64,000 bases of DNA from Dipteris shenzhenensis (taxonomy: Eukaryota > Polypodiophyta > Polypodiopsida > Gleicheniales). Shown here piece after piece: positions 10,327-27,234 of this stretch (within the stretch, counting starts at the first letter, position 1; each line of letters opens with the position of its first letter). The stretch is taken from NCBI GenBank assembly GCA_047967505.1, contig CM106539.1; one strand, written 5' to 3'. The notes beneath the pieces were generated by a model that did no database searches, was not told the DNA's origin, and saw only the letters and a program-made list of their open reading frames with translations. The position numbers and the translations under genes were made by a program.

Positions 10327-10838
10327 CTTTTCATTATTTGAGGACCATAAAGAGTAGAAAAAGAAAAATACTCTCTTTTTTAACTTAAAAAATATTATTC
10401 TTGATCTTTATAATTCCATGTCTTTTATATATTAAAACAATGAGTTTTTGTTTATGCCCCATAGTTTCTCAATATATTCAAGAATTTACAATAAATTGCA
10501 ATGTGTTTGAAGAAGAATCTCTGCAAGTAATAGATAGGTTACCTTTACTGCATGGCTTGGCATGGGTTTCCCACTAGTTAAACTTTTCATTATTTGAGGA
10601 CCATAAAGAGTAGAAAAAGAAAAATACTCTCTTTTTTAACTTAAAAAATATTATTCTTGATCTTTATAATTCCATGTCTTTTATATATTAAAACAATGAG
10701 TTTTTGTTTATGCCCCATAGTTTCTCAATATATTCAAGAATTTACAATAAATTGCAATGTGTTTGAAGAAGAATCTCTGCAAGTAATAGATAGGTTACCT
10801 TTACTGCATGGCTTGGCATGGGTTTCCCACTAGTTAAA
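10327..10838. repeat. Exact 256-bp tandem duplication
   Basis: 10327-10582 and 10583-10838 appear identical base for base by eye, both starting 'cttttcattatttgagg' and ending 'cccactagttaaa'. The unit is A/T-rich and non-coding. Perfect identity means a very recent duplication or an assembly artefact. Confidence 0.9.
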
Positions 10839-10924
10839 CTTACGAGAGCGATATGTCTTGGTGTAATTGAGTGAGACGAGGAGATCAAAACTTATGGGAT
10901 GTGCACGTGGCTCCTATTTCCTGG

Positions 10925-12718
<1,794 letters not shown>

Positions 12719-12806
12719 GATGTTCTAAATTGGAGGCCAAGGTTTGCGAGCAAAATTGAAGGCTGAGACTGAGACTCAGTGGGAGCCATTGCTACTGTGC
12801 TCCTGT

Positions 12807-12814
12807 TTATTATA
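12807..12814 (-). promoter_or_regulatory. TATA box of OPR copy 1
   Basis: TATAATAA on the minus strand, about 90 bp upstream of the ATG at 12718, predicts a leader of roughly 60 nt. The same sequence is present at the matching place in the other two copies. Confidence 0.5.
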
Positions 12815-12819
12815 CAAGT

Positions 12820-14640
12820 CCCTTGGCTGGCCCACGAAGAAAACACTCGAACCCCCTTCGTTACTCTTTGCCCACACTCTCCATGCTTGCACGACTCATG
12901 AGATGCTCATCAAATCGTCTCTGTTTTATGCCCGTACTTTTGCCAATTCATTCATCTATAATGCAATTTCTCCAAGAATGGAATTCTCCAAAGTGCCAAT
13001 GCCAATTCCCGCCAATTCCCTCGTAAGAGTATTGATGTTGAGACTATTACCATTCAATCCCTCATAGTTTTCTTAGCTAGTTTTATCACGGCCTCCGCTC
13101 ACTCTATTATTTTTTTACCCTTCTAGGTTTAATGTTCATCCTAGTGCAAGCCATATGCCAATAGGGCTTGGATACATTCACAATTTCCTTTAAGTCTCCA
13201 TGTGGATGTGACCTTGCAAAGGTCCATAAGATGTGCTCATAATTTTTTTTGGGGTTTCTATAGAGTATATACCAAGGGGGATTCACAAGGAACTCCTTAT
13301 TTTATCTTGTGAGTGTAGTTTTTTTGAAGGGGTGGTTTAAGCTTACTAATAATGCAAAAACTTCGATTAAATCCTACTTTTGCACTTCTTGTTTTTAACA
13401 ATCATTTTCATGTTTTAAAAAATCCATGAGTTATTAATTTAAATCCATGAAAAATCACTTTCAAAATAAAGACTTATTACTATAATTTAATCCAAAAGAA
13501 TGCACTTAAAATTTAATGTAGAAAACTATAACACTCTTAAAGTTTCAAAAAAATTACTAGTTAAAATAGACAAGAGACATGAAAGACTCTTTTATGCTCC
13601 AAAAATAGTAATAGCTATGCTTGCAATTTTACATTGTCATATGTTTACGAGAAATATTGCTCTCAATGAGTCTTTGTACAAAGGAGTCTTTATTGATGCT
13701 TGAATGGTATTGTCACATATTACCTTGGACGCCAACTCAATATGTAATATGTTACTACCCTCACCCAAAATCCAGGGTATGTCACAGCAACACAAAGCAC
13801 CCACAGATGCATTTCCTTAACTTTAAAAAAAACTTACGGGTGCATCTATTTGCATATCTATTTGCGCGTCTACAGACCCACGTCCATAGGCACGTCTATA
13901 TAACAGACAGACATGCACTTTTAGACGCTCTATAGAAATTTTTAAAAAAACAGAAAGATGCGTACATAGACGCACTTATAGACGCTCTACAAAATCTTTT
14001 TTTTAATAAAAGTAGAATTTTGTGTGGTTGAACAGAATGTTGTGTATGTTGTGTATGCTATGTGGTTACAAGAATCCCATTTTCACATTGTGCAATTCAA
14101 TTCTTTGTTGAACATGGCATGAGCATTGCTAAATTTGAGATTGCTGGTCTCTGTGTATTATTCCATGAACCGCAAAAACATGTTCAACTTGTCAATACTT
14201 CTCATAATATGATTGGTCTCTATCTTGGTTTGATTTCCATTGTTGAAATTGGCAATGACAATTAGAGATGGTAGAACCCCCAATCATATTAATGCATGTG
14301 ATATTAATGAAGGGGAAGTACATGCTGAAAGAGACGAGCTATCAAATTTTAAGATGTATAATATCAAATCTGTCATGTCTAATTTAGTATCTATTGAGCT
14401 ATTTATCAATCGAAGTAGGCAAATTCTAGGCTTACAAAGGTATATATAAAAAAATTTCCAAGAGCTTGCAGGCCATGGATGGAGGCCCTACAAATCGAAA
14501 ACATAGTGGTAGATCAATAGCCATGCGAAAGGACTGAGGAGGAGGATTGCAGTTGTGTGATTAAGGATTCAATTCCAAAACCATTAGTCTAGTCAGAAAA
14601 TGGTGCCATCATAAGCTACGCACTTCCTCTCTCTATTAGA
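12820..14640. other. OPR upstream region in unit 1, no gene
   Basis: The first few hundred bases are probably OPR promoter. From about 13100 the sequence is A/T-rich with no recognisable protein. At 13840-14000 short degenerate repeats of an 'agacgcac'/'tagacgctc' word occur. The same stretch is at 22237-24057 and, shortened and more diverged, at 32021-33503. Confidence 0.5.
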
Positions 14641-15900
14641 GGAATCACAATTCTAAACGGGGGAAGAGAGGAGAGCAATGGACTATGGACTCTTTCCCTA
14701 TAGAACATCTCCAAACATGCCCTGGATGCTGCATAGGTATGCAAACCTGCCTGCTGCATTTTGTCTTGGAATAGACAGCCCTGCTCCCAATATACCTTGG
14801 GTGCTGTAGTCTACTTCTAGACCTCTGACTTGAGCCAACTTTGCATTGATATCTTTCACCGTCCCAAGGTACTCCTATAAAGTTGTAGTTATCTGCCAAT
14901 AACCTTTTGTGCAGTTACTGGTTGCCACATGGCAACTAGCATGTTGCCCATGTTGCATCCCTACCAATGCTGTCAGTTTTTCCCCCATGCATGGCCATGT
15001 TGCATTCTGACCCTCTGTTGGACACCTCATGCATACTCTCCCATGTGTTGCCAACAATAGAAGCATGGATCTCTCGACCTTTCTCTAAGGCTACTATGCT
15101 AGCACTGAGAACGCAGACAAAGGTTACCTTGTCTTGCTCCACACCTTCAGCCTGCTTTTGACCAAACAGCTATAGGGCTTCCTTGCTAAACCCTTCTAAG
15201 CAGATGTTGAAATTATGGTATTCCATGAGACCACATTCCACACGAGCATCATTGCAAACACAACACTTAAATCATCTAGACTCCCACATTTGCCATACAT
15301 ATTGAGGAGGGCTATCCCCACAACAACATCAAATTCCAAATTATAGCCAACAACACTAGCATGTAAGTGCACCATTCTTCCAAGGCTTTTTCTTTGGTGC
15401 ACACATCCAAAATGCAAATGAAAGTGACCTTGTTATGGTCAATGCTTTCCCCCTACATTTGACCAAATAGTTGTAAAGCCTCCTTGCTATGCCCTTCCTG
15501 GAGACAAGTTGTGATCATGGCATCCTGTAGTGCAATCTTTGCAAAAAAAACCATTGAATCGTGTAGACACACTGTAATCATGGCATTCCAAGAGGTTGCA
15601 TTCCGAAGTGGCATCTATGCAAACACAACCTTTGAATCATCCATGCTGCTGCACTTAACATACATATTAACAAGAGCTGTCACCACCACCACATCTCACT
15701 ACCATCTGTTGCCAAAAATAAGAGCATATATCTCTAGAACTTCTCTAAGGCTGCTACACTAGCACATGCATCTAGTACACAAGTAAAAGTTATCTTGTTC
15801 TTCTAGACTTGTATTTGAATTTCTTCAAACAATTGTAAAGCTTCTTTGCCAAATTCATTCTAAGCTTACGTAGCGATCATAATACTCCAGGAGTATTTTG
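14640..15900 (-). pseudogene. PPR-protein pseudogene, unit 1
   Basis: Minus-strand translation gives pentatricopeptide-repeat motifs with many stops and frameshifts. The clearest (15196-15417) contains VHLHASVVGYNLEFDVVVG, ALLNMYGKCGSLDD and WNVVSWNTIIS, the signature of PLS-type plant PPR proteins. Further motifs lie at about 15480-15900 (SMDDSKVVF, NATSWNAMIT) and, weaker, 14870-15140. PPR proteins bind organellar RNA; this one is dead. It has no introns and may be a retrocopy or a fragment captured before the array formed. Confidence 0.75.
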
Positions 15901-16040
15901 ATGAAAACAGCTTGTGCATACTCTAAGCTTTCACATTTTCCATACATTTTAACAAGAAGGTTACCCAGAAATATGTTATCTAGATATCCATGCTACTAAT
16001 GCACACGCTCACTCTAAGAACTAAACAAGGATTTCCTCAT

Positions 16041-16445
16041 TCAAGCTTTTAGGATAGCAATCATAATTCCTTGCAAAGCTAATCTGATGGTGCCCATCCA
16101 ATATATGTGTATGACAAGGGTTTCTAGTTTGTAGCTCCTTAAGCACCTTCTTTGCAACCTTGGACCACTCACAATTCCTCTGTACTTGCCAAAATCTGAT
16201 TTTGTATCACTCGCCCAATGGATGTCATCATACAGGCTTTCAAGAAGATAGAAGCCTTCATTCCTCACAAGCCCACTCTTATGGTGCCCGTCTAACCTAG
16301 GTGTGGGAAAACCCCTCCTCATTCCTAGCTTCTCTTCTGTAAGCTTGAAACCATACAAAGTCAACACACCATATAGCTCGCTGCACATATAACTAGAATA
16401 AGAACCACCCAAGATGTTGATACGGGATGTTAGCCATTTTAACAC
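16041..16445 (-). other. Unidentified 134-codon open frame, unit 1
   Basis: The open frame contains ELYGVLTLYGFKLTEEKLG and RLDGHHKSGL. It has no family I recognise. It lies upstream (5') of the PPR remnant on the same strand and could be part of the same dead gene. In unit 2 the equivalent (about 25459-25860) is broken by indels, arguing against a constrained protein. Confidence 0.25.
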
Positions 16446-16449
16446 TAAT

Positions 16450-17700
16450 ACCTAAATGAAATTTACTATATACTAAATGCAAAGTTCTATATCCCAAACT
16501 CAAATCGCTACATGCTATATGCAAAATACTGTGTGCAAAATACAAAATCATACATTCCTAAACGCAAACTACCATGTGCAAAATGCAAAGTGCTATGTTC
16601 TATATCCCAAACTCAAATTGCAACATGCTATATGCAAAATGATATGAACCCAAGGAAGGGCACGTTCCTTGGTTTAATAATTTTTGGAGAGGAAACGTGC
16701 CAACTCTCCCCCCACACGAATGTGTGGTTAAGTTTATTTGTTTATGTGTTGGATACAAATTGCTATGTGCTAAATGGAAAAATACTAGTTAGTCAATTCT
16801 ATGTGCTATATGCAAAGTACTATGTACTTGAAATACAAAATCATACATTTCTAAAAACAAAGGACCATGTGCAAAAAGCAAAATGCTATGTTCTATATGC
16901 CAAACTCAAATTGCAACATGCTATATGCAAAATACTATGTGCAAAATGCAAAATGATATGAACCCAAGGAAGGGGACGTTCCTTGGTCTTATAATTTTTG
17001 GAGAGGAAATGTGCTGACTCTCCCTCCTCACGAATGTGTGGTTAAGTTTATTTGTTTATGTGTTGGATACAAAGCGCTATATGCTAAATGCAAAAATGCT
17101 AGTTACTCAATGATAAGTGCTAATTCCTAATGCAAAATGCTATGTATGAAATTCAAAGTGCTATATCTTAAATTCAAATTGCTACCATATATATAAAAAG
17201 TGATAAATGAAAATGCTATATCCCAAATTCAAATAGCTACAAAAAGCATGCAAAAAAATATATGTTAAACACAAACTCCTATGTGCAAAAAGAAAGAGCT
17301 ATTTACCATGTTCTATATTCGAAATGCTATATGCTACATTCAAATTCCTATATGCTATATTCAAATTGGTATCAAATTAGTAAAAATATAAAGTATGCTA
17401 AATGCAGAAATGCTAGTTACTCAATGATAAGTGCTGATTCCTAATGCAAAATGCTATGTACAAAATTCAGAGTGCTATATCTTAAATTCAAATTGCTACC
17501 ATATATATATAAAGTGATAAATGAAAATGCTACATCCCAAATTCAAATAGCTATCAAAAACATGCACAAAAATATATGTTAAACACAAACTCCTACGTGC
17601 AAAAAGAGAGAGCTATTTACCATGTTCTATATTCGAAATGCTATATGCTACATTCAAATTCCTATATGCTATATTCAAATTGGTAAAAATATAAAGTGTT
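16450..17700. repeat. A/T-rich higher-order satellite, unit 1
   Basis: The stretch is built from degenerate words such as 'tgctatatgcaaaat' and 'cccaaattcaaat'. Two higher-order blocks repeat inside it. One of about 120 bp ('gatatgaacccaaggaaggg' to 'gtgttggatacaaa') occurs at about 16637 and 16957; another of about 315-bp period ('atgctagttactcaatgataagtgct') at about 17096 and 17410. The first block has a stem, CCAAGGAA ... TTCCTTGG. Apparent open frames here are low-complexity and not genes. Confidence 0.8.
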
Positions 17701-17819
17701 AAGAACCTTGATATTTTGTTTGCAGATTATTCGAATTGGTGAATTTCAAGTCATTTTTAACGCTCTGATCTAGAACAAGAAAATAAAGTAGGTGCTTCTA
17801 GGTTAACATATAATTTACT

Positions 17820-20165
17820 TTTAAAATATGAAAAGGTCACTTATTGAAAGAAGAGAATGTGCTTCCTACATTAGCATAGAAAACAAAAAAGACAATTACA
17901 ACCGAGTTTCTCTTCATGGCTATTTATCGATAAATTTCTAAAAGAATGGAACCAAATTACTTCTCAATATATTTCGAAGATGCAATATTGTGTATTTTGT
18001 CATAAAATGGAATTTAACACAGGTTCTTTTACAAAGTTAAAATCAGTAATATCACTACTAGAATCAAGTATAACACCATATGACTTATCCAATACTTTCA
18101 TAATTTTGCATGTAGAAAATGGCCTAGGACATAGGTAAAAAATGGCTTTAAAGCATGCATAGATAGTCCATTCAGAAAGTTGTGCTCGGTTCCCTATGAT
18201 CCAGAATATTTACAGAATGTATTAGGTGCGGACATATTTCAAATGCAAATGCTTTCTATAATCGATATATCTCTAAATGTTTCTAAAGGTATTACATCTT
18301 TAGCAATAGGTATACTACAAAGAAGATCGATGTTGGATAATCCATTAATATGTTGGGATTGCCAACAAAGATTTTGTAGTAAGTCAACAAAGTTACTATC
18401 AACAACAAAACACATTCTAGCATTTAGCTCTAGAACAAATCCCATATTTAAAAAATACTTGACAATGTATGAACGACCGCAACCAAAACTAGGAGTAAGT
18501 GTTCTTTCTTCAAAAGTTATTTTTGATATTCTTGAAAGACACTCTGTTGACTCACCATTGGATCTTATGAAAATTGCACGAGGACAACTACTTGTCATTA
18601 CTAGAACAAATCAACATGCTACCTACAACTCATCAATTCAAAAAAACTACATCGCATGAAGTCGGAACAATTGTACTTCGTGATTCAACAAGAATTATTA
18701 AGCGTCAGCTCATAACATCTATGGAAGGTCTGTCACAATGTGACGAATAAACACTTGAGTATGCATTATTCCCATTCCTCTATCCTTTCAGATATGGTGC
18801 TCATGATGACAAGATGTTCTTCAATGTATATTTAAAAATGAGAATATCAACATTGTTCTCCGTGTTCACTCTTTATAAACCATACCTGTTACTGATGTAC
18901 CAAATACGTCAATCTATTATAATAGCAAATTCTACTCAAAGTACATGGTGTGAAATCGATCAAATAGAAACAATTGCTAAACAATTTAATAAGAACTTCA
19001 CATGGAGAGATTGTCTAGTTGAATGCACAGTGCTCTTCCATGTTAGACTGCAACAATTCTTAGCAAGATATATTCTGTGTGATAAAGGACTACTAGGTAG
19101 ACTCCATAGTAGCCTCATGTAAAGATTTTGTAGTAGGTAGACTCCATAGTAGCCTCATGTAAAGATTTTGTAGTAAGGACTAGATAATCTAGATCCGATT
19201 AAGTTAAAAACTTGGGGGGGTCACTATTTATAAACTCTCTATATCACATGCGTTCAAGGCTTATTTGTAAAATCCCTTATCCGTAGATTTTTCATTAATA
19301 AAATGTACTCTTTTTGTATACAAATCTGTAATTTTTTTCTAAAATCATTTTAAATACTCCCTTATGTAAGTTAAATTTTGTAAATTTTAGAAATTAAAAA
19401 TATCCTTTTGTTGAACTCACATGATAGGGTTACATAAGATGAGTGACCCCCCTGAGGTTAAAAATGATATCTGCATATATTCTTTCAAAGCCAACATCTC
19501 CAACAGAGGCAGCATTGTCATGCTTATAAATATCTACCATTCAAAGAAGCGAAGCTGTGCATTTGATTGACTCCTCTCCCCCATCTATGCGCCAAAAATA
19601 CCTTCGTGAACATTGTGTTTCTGTAACGCATCCTATAGATACATATTGTGGTCGTCCAAGTGTCATGGAGAACTTGACCTTCTATGAATTCTGGAAATAA
19701 TACAATGTCCAAAAGTCAAAGAAAGAAAACAAAGATAACATAACTATCGTACATTCTTTCGGAAATTATGTATATCCATCAACACGACTATCGTACATTC
19801 TTTTGGAAATTATGTATATCCATCAACACGGATTGTACGTTTCATAGATTACCACCCTGCTCATCATTTTGAAGGATTTTTTTACAACCTTCTACTAAAG
19901 AACATAAATTTTAGAAATGAGAATGAGCTCATTTCTGAAAACAATCATACGAAAAAAAAGCCCATTACGTGTTATTCAAAACTCCTTCATGACTTCAACC
20001 GACATTCATGAAGATACCAATATACATAACACAGCATGCACAAAATTACGTCAAATGATGAACGAGTTCAAGGACTTCGAAAATGCAACTCTTTCTTTTT
20101 AACAACAAGAAATTTATGAAAAGATAAATTCTACTATTATAGTGCTCTTCTTGATATCACAATGA
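17820..20165 (+). pseudogene. Helitron Rep/helicase-like remnant, unit 1 (internally deleted)
   Basis: Translations match the N-terminal half of a Helitron protein: CVFCHKMEFNTGSF, then KLCSVPYDPEYLQN through RGQLLVITRTN (18180-18659), then a broken segment 18814-19090. The Rep core present in unit 2 is missing here, replaced by filler at 19095-19174. A later stretch (about 19530-20100) corresponds to the region between Rep and helicase. Many stops; non-functional. Confidence 0.7.
19095..19174. repeat. 40-bp tandem filler duplication at a deletion scar in unit 1
   Basis: 'aggtagactccatagtagcc...ttttgtagt' (40 bp) occurs twice in a row exactly where unit 1 lacks the roughly 520 bp present in unit 2 (28455-28972). 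Part of the filler ('aaagattttgtagtaag') matches 18366-18382 in the same Helitron frame, so it was probably copied from nearby during break repair. Confidence 0.8.
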
Positions 20166-20437
20166 ATTCTTCTCAAATTGCAAGTTTACATAAATCTATG
20201 TTCTAAATTCACTTTAAAAATTAACTCAAAATGGACAATATTATTTAACAATTTTTAGGAAGCACTAAATTCATTTATATATATTCTAGTTCAATACAGC
20301 TACTCGAGCTGTCATGCTCAATAATATATGCTTGATAGCCACATATATTATTGAGTGAACCCACGAGGGTTCCATGGGCAAACGAAAGATATAGATGATG
20401 AGGCTCGTATTTATTGGAGTCGTTGAGTGAGAGAGAA

Positions 20438-22141
<1,704 letters not shown>

Positions 22142-22223
22142 CTAAATTGGAGGCCAAGGTTTGCGAGCAAAATTGAAGGCTGAGACTGAGACTCAGTGGG
22201 AGCCATTGCTACTGTGCTCCTGT

Positions 22224-22231
22224 TTATTATA
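22224..22231 (-). promoter_or_regulatory. TATA box of OPR copy 2
   Basis: TATAATAA on the minus strand at the same distance from the ATG (22135) as in copy 1. Confidence 0.5.
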
Positions 22232-24056
22232 CAAGTCCCTTGGCTGGCCCACGAAGAAAACACTCGAACCCCCTTCGTTACTCTTTGCCCACACTCTCCA
22301 TGCTTGCACGACTCATGAGATGCTCATCAAATCGTCTCTGTTTTATGCCCGTACTTTTGCCAATTCATTCATCTATAATGCAATTTCTCCAAGAATGGAA
22401 TTCTCCAAAGTGCCAATGCCAATTCCCGCCAATTCCCTCGTAAGAGTATTGATGTTGAGACTATTACCATTCAATCCCTCATAGTTTTCTTAGCTAGTTT
22501 TATCACGGCCTCCGCTCACTCTATTATTTTTTTACCCTTCTAGGTTTAATGTTCATCCTAGTGCAAGCCATATGCCAATAGGGCTTGGACACATTCACAA
22601 TTTCCTTTAAGTCTCCATGTGGATGTGACCTTGCAAAGGTCCATAAGATGTGCTCTTTTTTTTTTTAAAGGTTTCTATAGAGTATATACCTAGGGGGATT
22701 CACAAGGAACTCCTTATTTTATCTTGTGAGTGTAGTTTTTTTGAAGGGGTGGTTTAAGCTTACTAATAATGCAAAAACTTTGATTAAATCCTACTTTTGC
22801 ACTTCTTGTTTTTAACAATCATTTTCATGTTTTAAAAAATCCATGAGTTATTAATTTAAATCCATGAGAAATCACTTTCAAAATAAAGACTTATTACTAT
22901 AATTTAATCCAAAAGAATGCACTTAAAATTTAATGTAGAAAACTATAACACTCTTAAAGTTTCAAAAAAATTACTAGTTAAAATAGACAAGAGACATGAA
23001 AGACTCTTTTATGCTCCAAAAATAGTAATAGCTATGCTTGCAATTTTACATTGTCATATGTTTACGAGAAATATTGCTCTCAATGAGTCTTTGTACAAAG
23101 GAGTCTTTATTGATGCTTGAATGTTATTGTCACATATTACCTTGGACGCCAACTCAATATGTAATATGTTACTACCCTCACCCAAAATCCAGGGTATGTC
23201 ACAGCAACACAAAGCACCCATAGATGCATTTCCTTAACTTTTAAAAAAACTTACGGGTGCATCTATTTGCATATCTATTTGTGCATCTACAGACCCATGT
23301 CTATAGGCACGTCTATATAACAGACAGACATGCACTTTTAGACGCTCTATAGAAATTTTTAAAAAAACAGAAAGATGCGTACATAGACGCACTTATAGAC
23401 GCTCTACAAAATCTTTTTTTTAATAAAAGTAGAATTTTGTGTGGTTGAACAGAATGTTGTGTATGTTGTGTATGCTATGTGGTTACAAGAATCCCATTTT
23501 CACATTGTGCAATTCAATTCTTTGTTGAACATGGCATGAGCATTGCTAAATTTGAGATTGCTGGTCTCTGTGTATTATTCCATGAACCGCAAAAACATGT
23601 TCAACTTGTCAATACTTCTCATAATATGATTGGTCTCTATCTTGGTTTGATTTCCATTGTTGAAATTGGCAATGACAATTAGAGATGGTAGAACCCCCAA
23701 TCATATTAATGCATGTGATATTAATGAAGGGGAAGTACATGCTGAAAGAGACGAGCTATCAAATTTTAAGATGTATAATATCAAATCTGTCATGTCTAAT
23801 TTAGTATCTATTGAGCTATTTATCAATCGAAGTAGGCAAATTCTAGGCTTACAAAGGTATATATAAAAAAATTTCCAAGAGCTTGCAGGCCATGGATGGA
23901 GGCCCTACAAATCGAAAACATAGTGGTAGATCAATAGCCATGCGAAAGGACTGAGGAGGAGGATTGCAATTGTGTGATTAAGGATCCAATTCCAAAACCA
24001 TTAGTCTAGTCAGAAAATGGTGCCATCATAAGCTATGCACTTCCTCTCTCTATAAG

Positions 24057-25320
24057 AGGAATCACATTTCTAAATGGGGGAAGAGAGGAGAGCAATCGAC
24101 TATGGACTCTTTCCCTATAGAACATCTCCAAACATGCCCTGGATGCTGCATAGGTCTACAAACCTGCTTGCTGCATTTTGTCTTGGAATAGACAGCCCTG
24201 CTCCCAACATAGCTTGGGTGCTGTAGTCTACTTCTAGACCTCTGACTTGAGCCAACTTTGCATTGATATCTTTCACCATCCCAAGGTACTCCTATAAAGT
24301 TGAAGTTATCTGCCAATAACCTTTTGTGCAGTTCTTGGTTGCCACATGGCAATTAGCATGTTGCCCATGTTGCATCCCTACCAATGCTGTCAGTTTTTCC
24401 CCCATGCATGGCCATGTTGCATTATGACCCTCTGTTGGACACCTCACGCATACTCTCCCATGTGTTGCCAACAATAGAAGCATGGATCTCTCGACCTTTC
24501 TCTAAGGCTACTATGCTAGCACTGAGAACGTAGACAAAGGTTACCTTGTCTTGCTCCACACCTTCAGCCTGCTTTTGACCAAACAGCTATAGGGCTTCCT
24601 TGCTAAACCCTTCTAAGCAGATGTTGAAATTATGGTATTCCATGAGACCACATTCCACACAAGCATCATTGCAAACACAGCACTTAAATCATCTAGACTC
24701 CCACATTTGCCATACATATTGACGAGGGCTATCCCCACAACAACATCAAATTCCAATTTACAGCCAACAAAACTAGCATGTAAGTGCACCATTCTTCCAA
24801 GGCTTTTTCTTTGGTGCACACATCCGAAATGCAAATGAAAGTGACCTTGTTATGGTCAATGCTTTCACCCTACATTTGACCAAATAGTTGTAAAGCCTCC
24901 TTGCTATGCCCTTCCTAGAGACAAGTTGTGATCATGGCATCCTGTAGTGCAATCTTTGCAAAAAAAACCATTGAATCGTGTAGACACACTGTAATCATGG
25001 CATTCCAAGAGGTTGCATTCCGAAGTGGCATCTATGCAAACATAACCTTTGAATCATCCATGCTGCTGCACTTAACATACATATTAACAAGAGCTGTCAC
25101 CACCACCACATCTCACTACCATCTGTTGCCAAAAATAAGAGCATATATCTCTAGAACTTTCTCTAAGGCTGCTACACTAGCACATGCATCTAGTACACAA
25201 GTAAAAGTTATCTTGTTCTTCTAGACTTGTATTTGAATTTCTTCAAACAATTGTAAAGCTTCTTTGCCAAATTCATTCTAAGCTTACGTAGCGATCATAA
25301 TACTCCAGGAGTATTTTGAT
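24057..25320 (-). pseudogene. PPR-protein pseudogene, unit 2
   Basis: Collinear with the unit 1 copy and with largely the same stops. The best preserved motif is at 24613-24834 (GIALVNMYGKCGSLDD, WNVVSWNTIIS). Shared disabling changes show the gene was dead before the array was duplicated. Confidence 0.75.
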
Positions 25321-25866
25321 GAAAACAGCTTGTGCATACTCTAAGCTTTCACATTTTCCATACATTTTAACAAGAAGATTACTTAGAAATATGTTATCTA
25401 GATATCCATGCTACTAATGCACACGCTCACTCTAAGAACTAAACAAGGATTTCCTCATTCAAGCTTTTAGGATAGCAATCATAATTCCTTGCAAAGCCAA
25501 TCTGATGGTGCCCATCCAATATATGTATATGACAAGGGTTTCTAGTTTGTAGCTCCTTAAGCACCTTCTTTGCAACCTTGGACCACTCACAATTCCTCTG
25601 TACCCGACAAAATCTGATTTCGTATCACTCGCCCCATGGATGTCATCATACAAGCTTTCAAGAAGATCTCATTCCTCACAAGCCCACTCTTATGGTGCCC
25701 GTCTAACCTAGGTGTGGGAAAACCCTCCTCATTCCTAGCTTCTCTTCTGTAAGCTTGAAACCATACAAAGTCAACACACCATATAGCTCGCTGCACATAT
25801 AACTAGAACAAGAACCACCCAAGATGTTGATACGGGATGTTAGCCATTTTAACACTAATACCTAAA

Positions 25867-27110
25867 TGAAATTTACTATATACTAAATGCAAAGTTCTAT
25901 ATCCCAAACTCATATTGCTACATGCTATATGCAAAATACTGTGTGCAAAATACAAAATCATACATTCCTAAATGCAAACTACCATGTGCAAAATGCAAAG
26001 TGCTATGTTCTATATCCCAAACTCAAATTGCAACATGCTATATGCAAAATGATATGAACCCAAGGAAGGGCACATTCCTTGGTTTGATAATTTTTGGAGA
26101 GGAAACGTGCCAACTCTCCCCCCACACGAATGTGTAGTTAAGTTTATTTGTTTATGTGTTGGATACAAATTGCTATGTGCTAAATGGAAAAATACTAGTT
26201 AGTCAATTTTATGTGCTATATGCAAAGTACTATGTACAAAATACAAAATCATACATTTCTAAAAACAAAGGACCATGTGCAAAAAGCAAAATGCTATGTT
26301 CTATATGCCAAACTCAAATTGCAACATGCTATATGCAAAATACTATGTGCAAAATGCAAAATGATATGAACCCAAGGAAGGGGACGTTCCTTGGTCTTAT
26401 AATTTTTGGAGAGGAAATGTGCTGACTCTCCCTCCTCACAAATGTGTGGTTAAGTTTATTTGTTTATGTGTTGGATACAAAGCGCTATATGCTAAATGCA
26501 AAAATGCTAGTTACTCAATGATAAGTGCTAATTCCTAATGCAAAATGCTATGTACGAAATTCAAAGTGCTATATCTTAAATTCAAATTGCTACCGTATAT
26601 ATAAAAAGTGCTAAATGAAAATGCTATATCCCAAATTCAAATAGCTACAAAAAGCATGCAAAAAAATATATGTTAAACACAAACTCCTATGTGCAAAAAG
26701 AAAGAGCTATTTACCATGTTCTATATTCGAAATGCTATATGCTACATTCAAATTCCTATATGCTATATTCAAATTGGTATCAAATTAGTAAAAATATAAA
26801 GTATGCTAAATGCAGAAATGCTAGTTACTCAATGATAAGTGCTAATTCCTAATGCAAAATGCTATGTACAAAATTCAGAGTGCTATTATATCTTAAATTC
26901 AAATTGCTACCATATATATATAAAGTGATAAATGAAAATGCTACATCCCAAATTCAAATAGCTATCAAAAACATGCACAAAAATATATGTTAAACACAAA
27001 CTCCTACGTGCAAAAAGAAAGAGCTATTTACCATGTTCTATATTCGAAATGCTATATGCTACATTCAAATTCCTATATGCTATATTCAAATTGGTAAAAA
27101 TATAAAGTGT
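25867..27110. repeat. A/T-rich higher-order satellite, unit 2
   Basis: Collinear with the unit 1 satellite, with the same two higher-order blocks and the CCAAGGAA/TTCCTTGG stems. Small indels distinguish the copies, for example an extra 'tta' in 'gctattatatc'. Confidence 0.8.
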
Positions 27111-27234
27111 TAACAACCTTGATATTTTGTTTGCAGATTATTCGAATTGGTGAATTTCAGGTCATTTTTAACGCTTTGATCTAGAACAAGAAAATAAAGT
27201 AGGTGCTTCTAGGTTAACATATAATTTACTTTTA

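Noticed and set aside
16512-17444. Open frames with repeated Cys/Tyr-rich peptides in the satellite (and at 25922-26852)
   Set aside because: They translate the short satellite words and occur in several frames; no domain and no coding signal.
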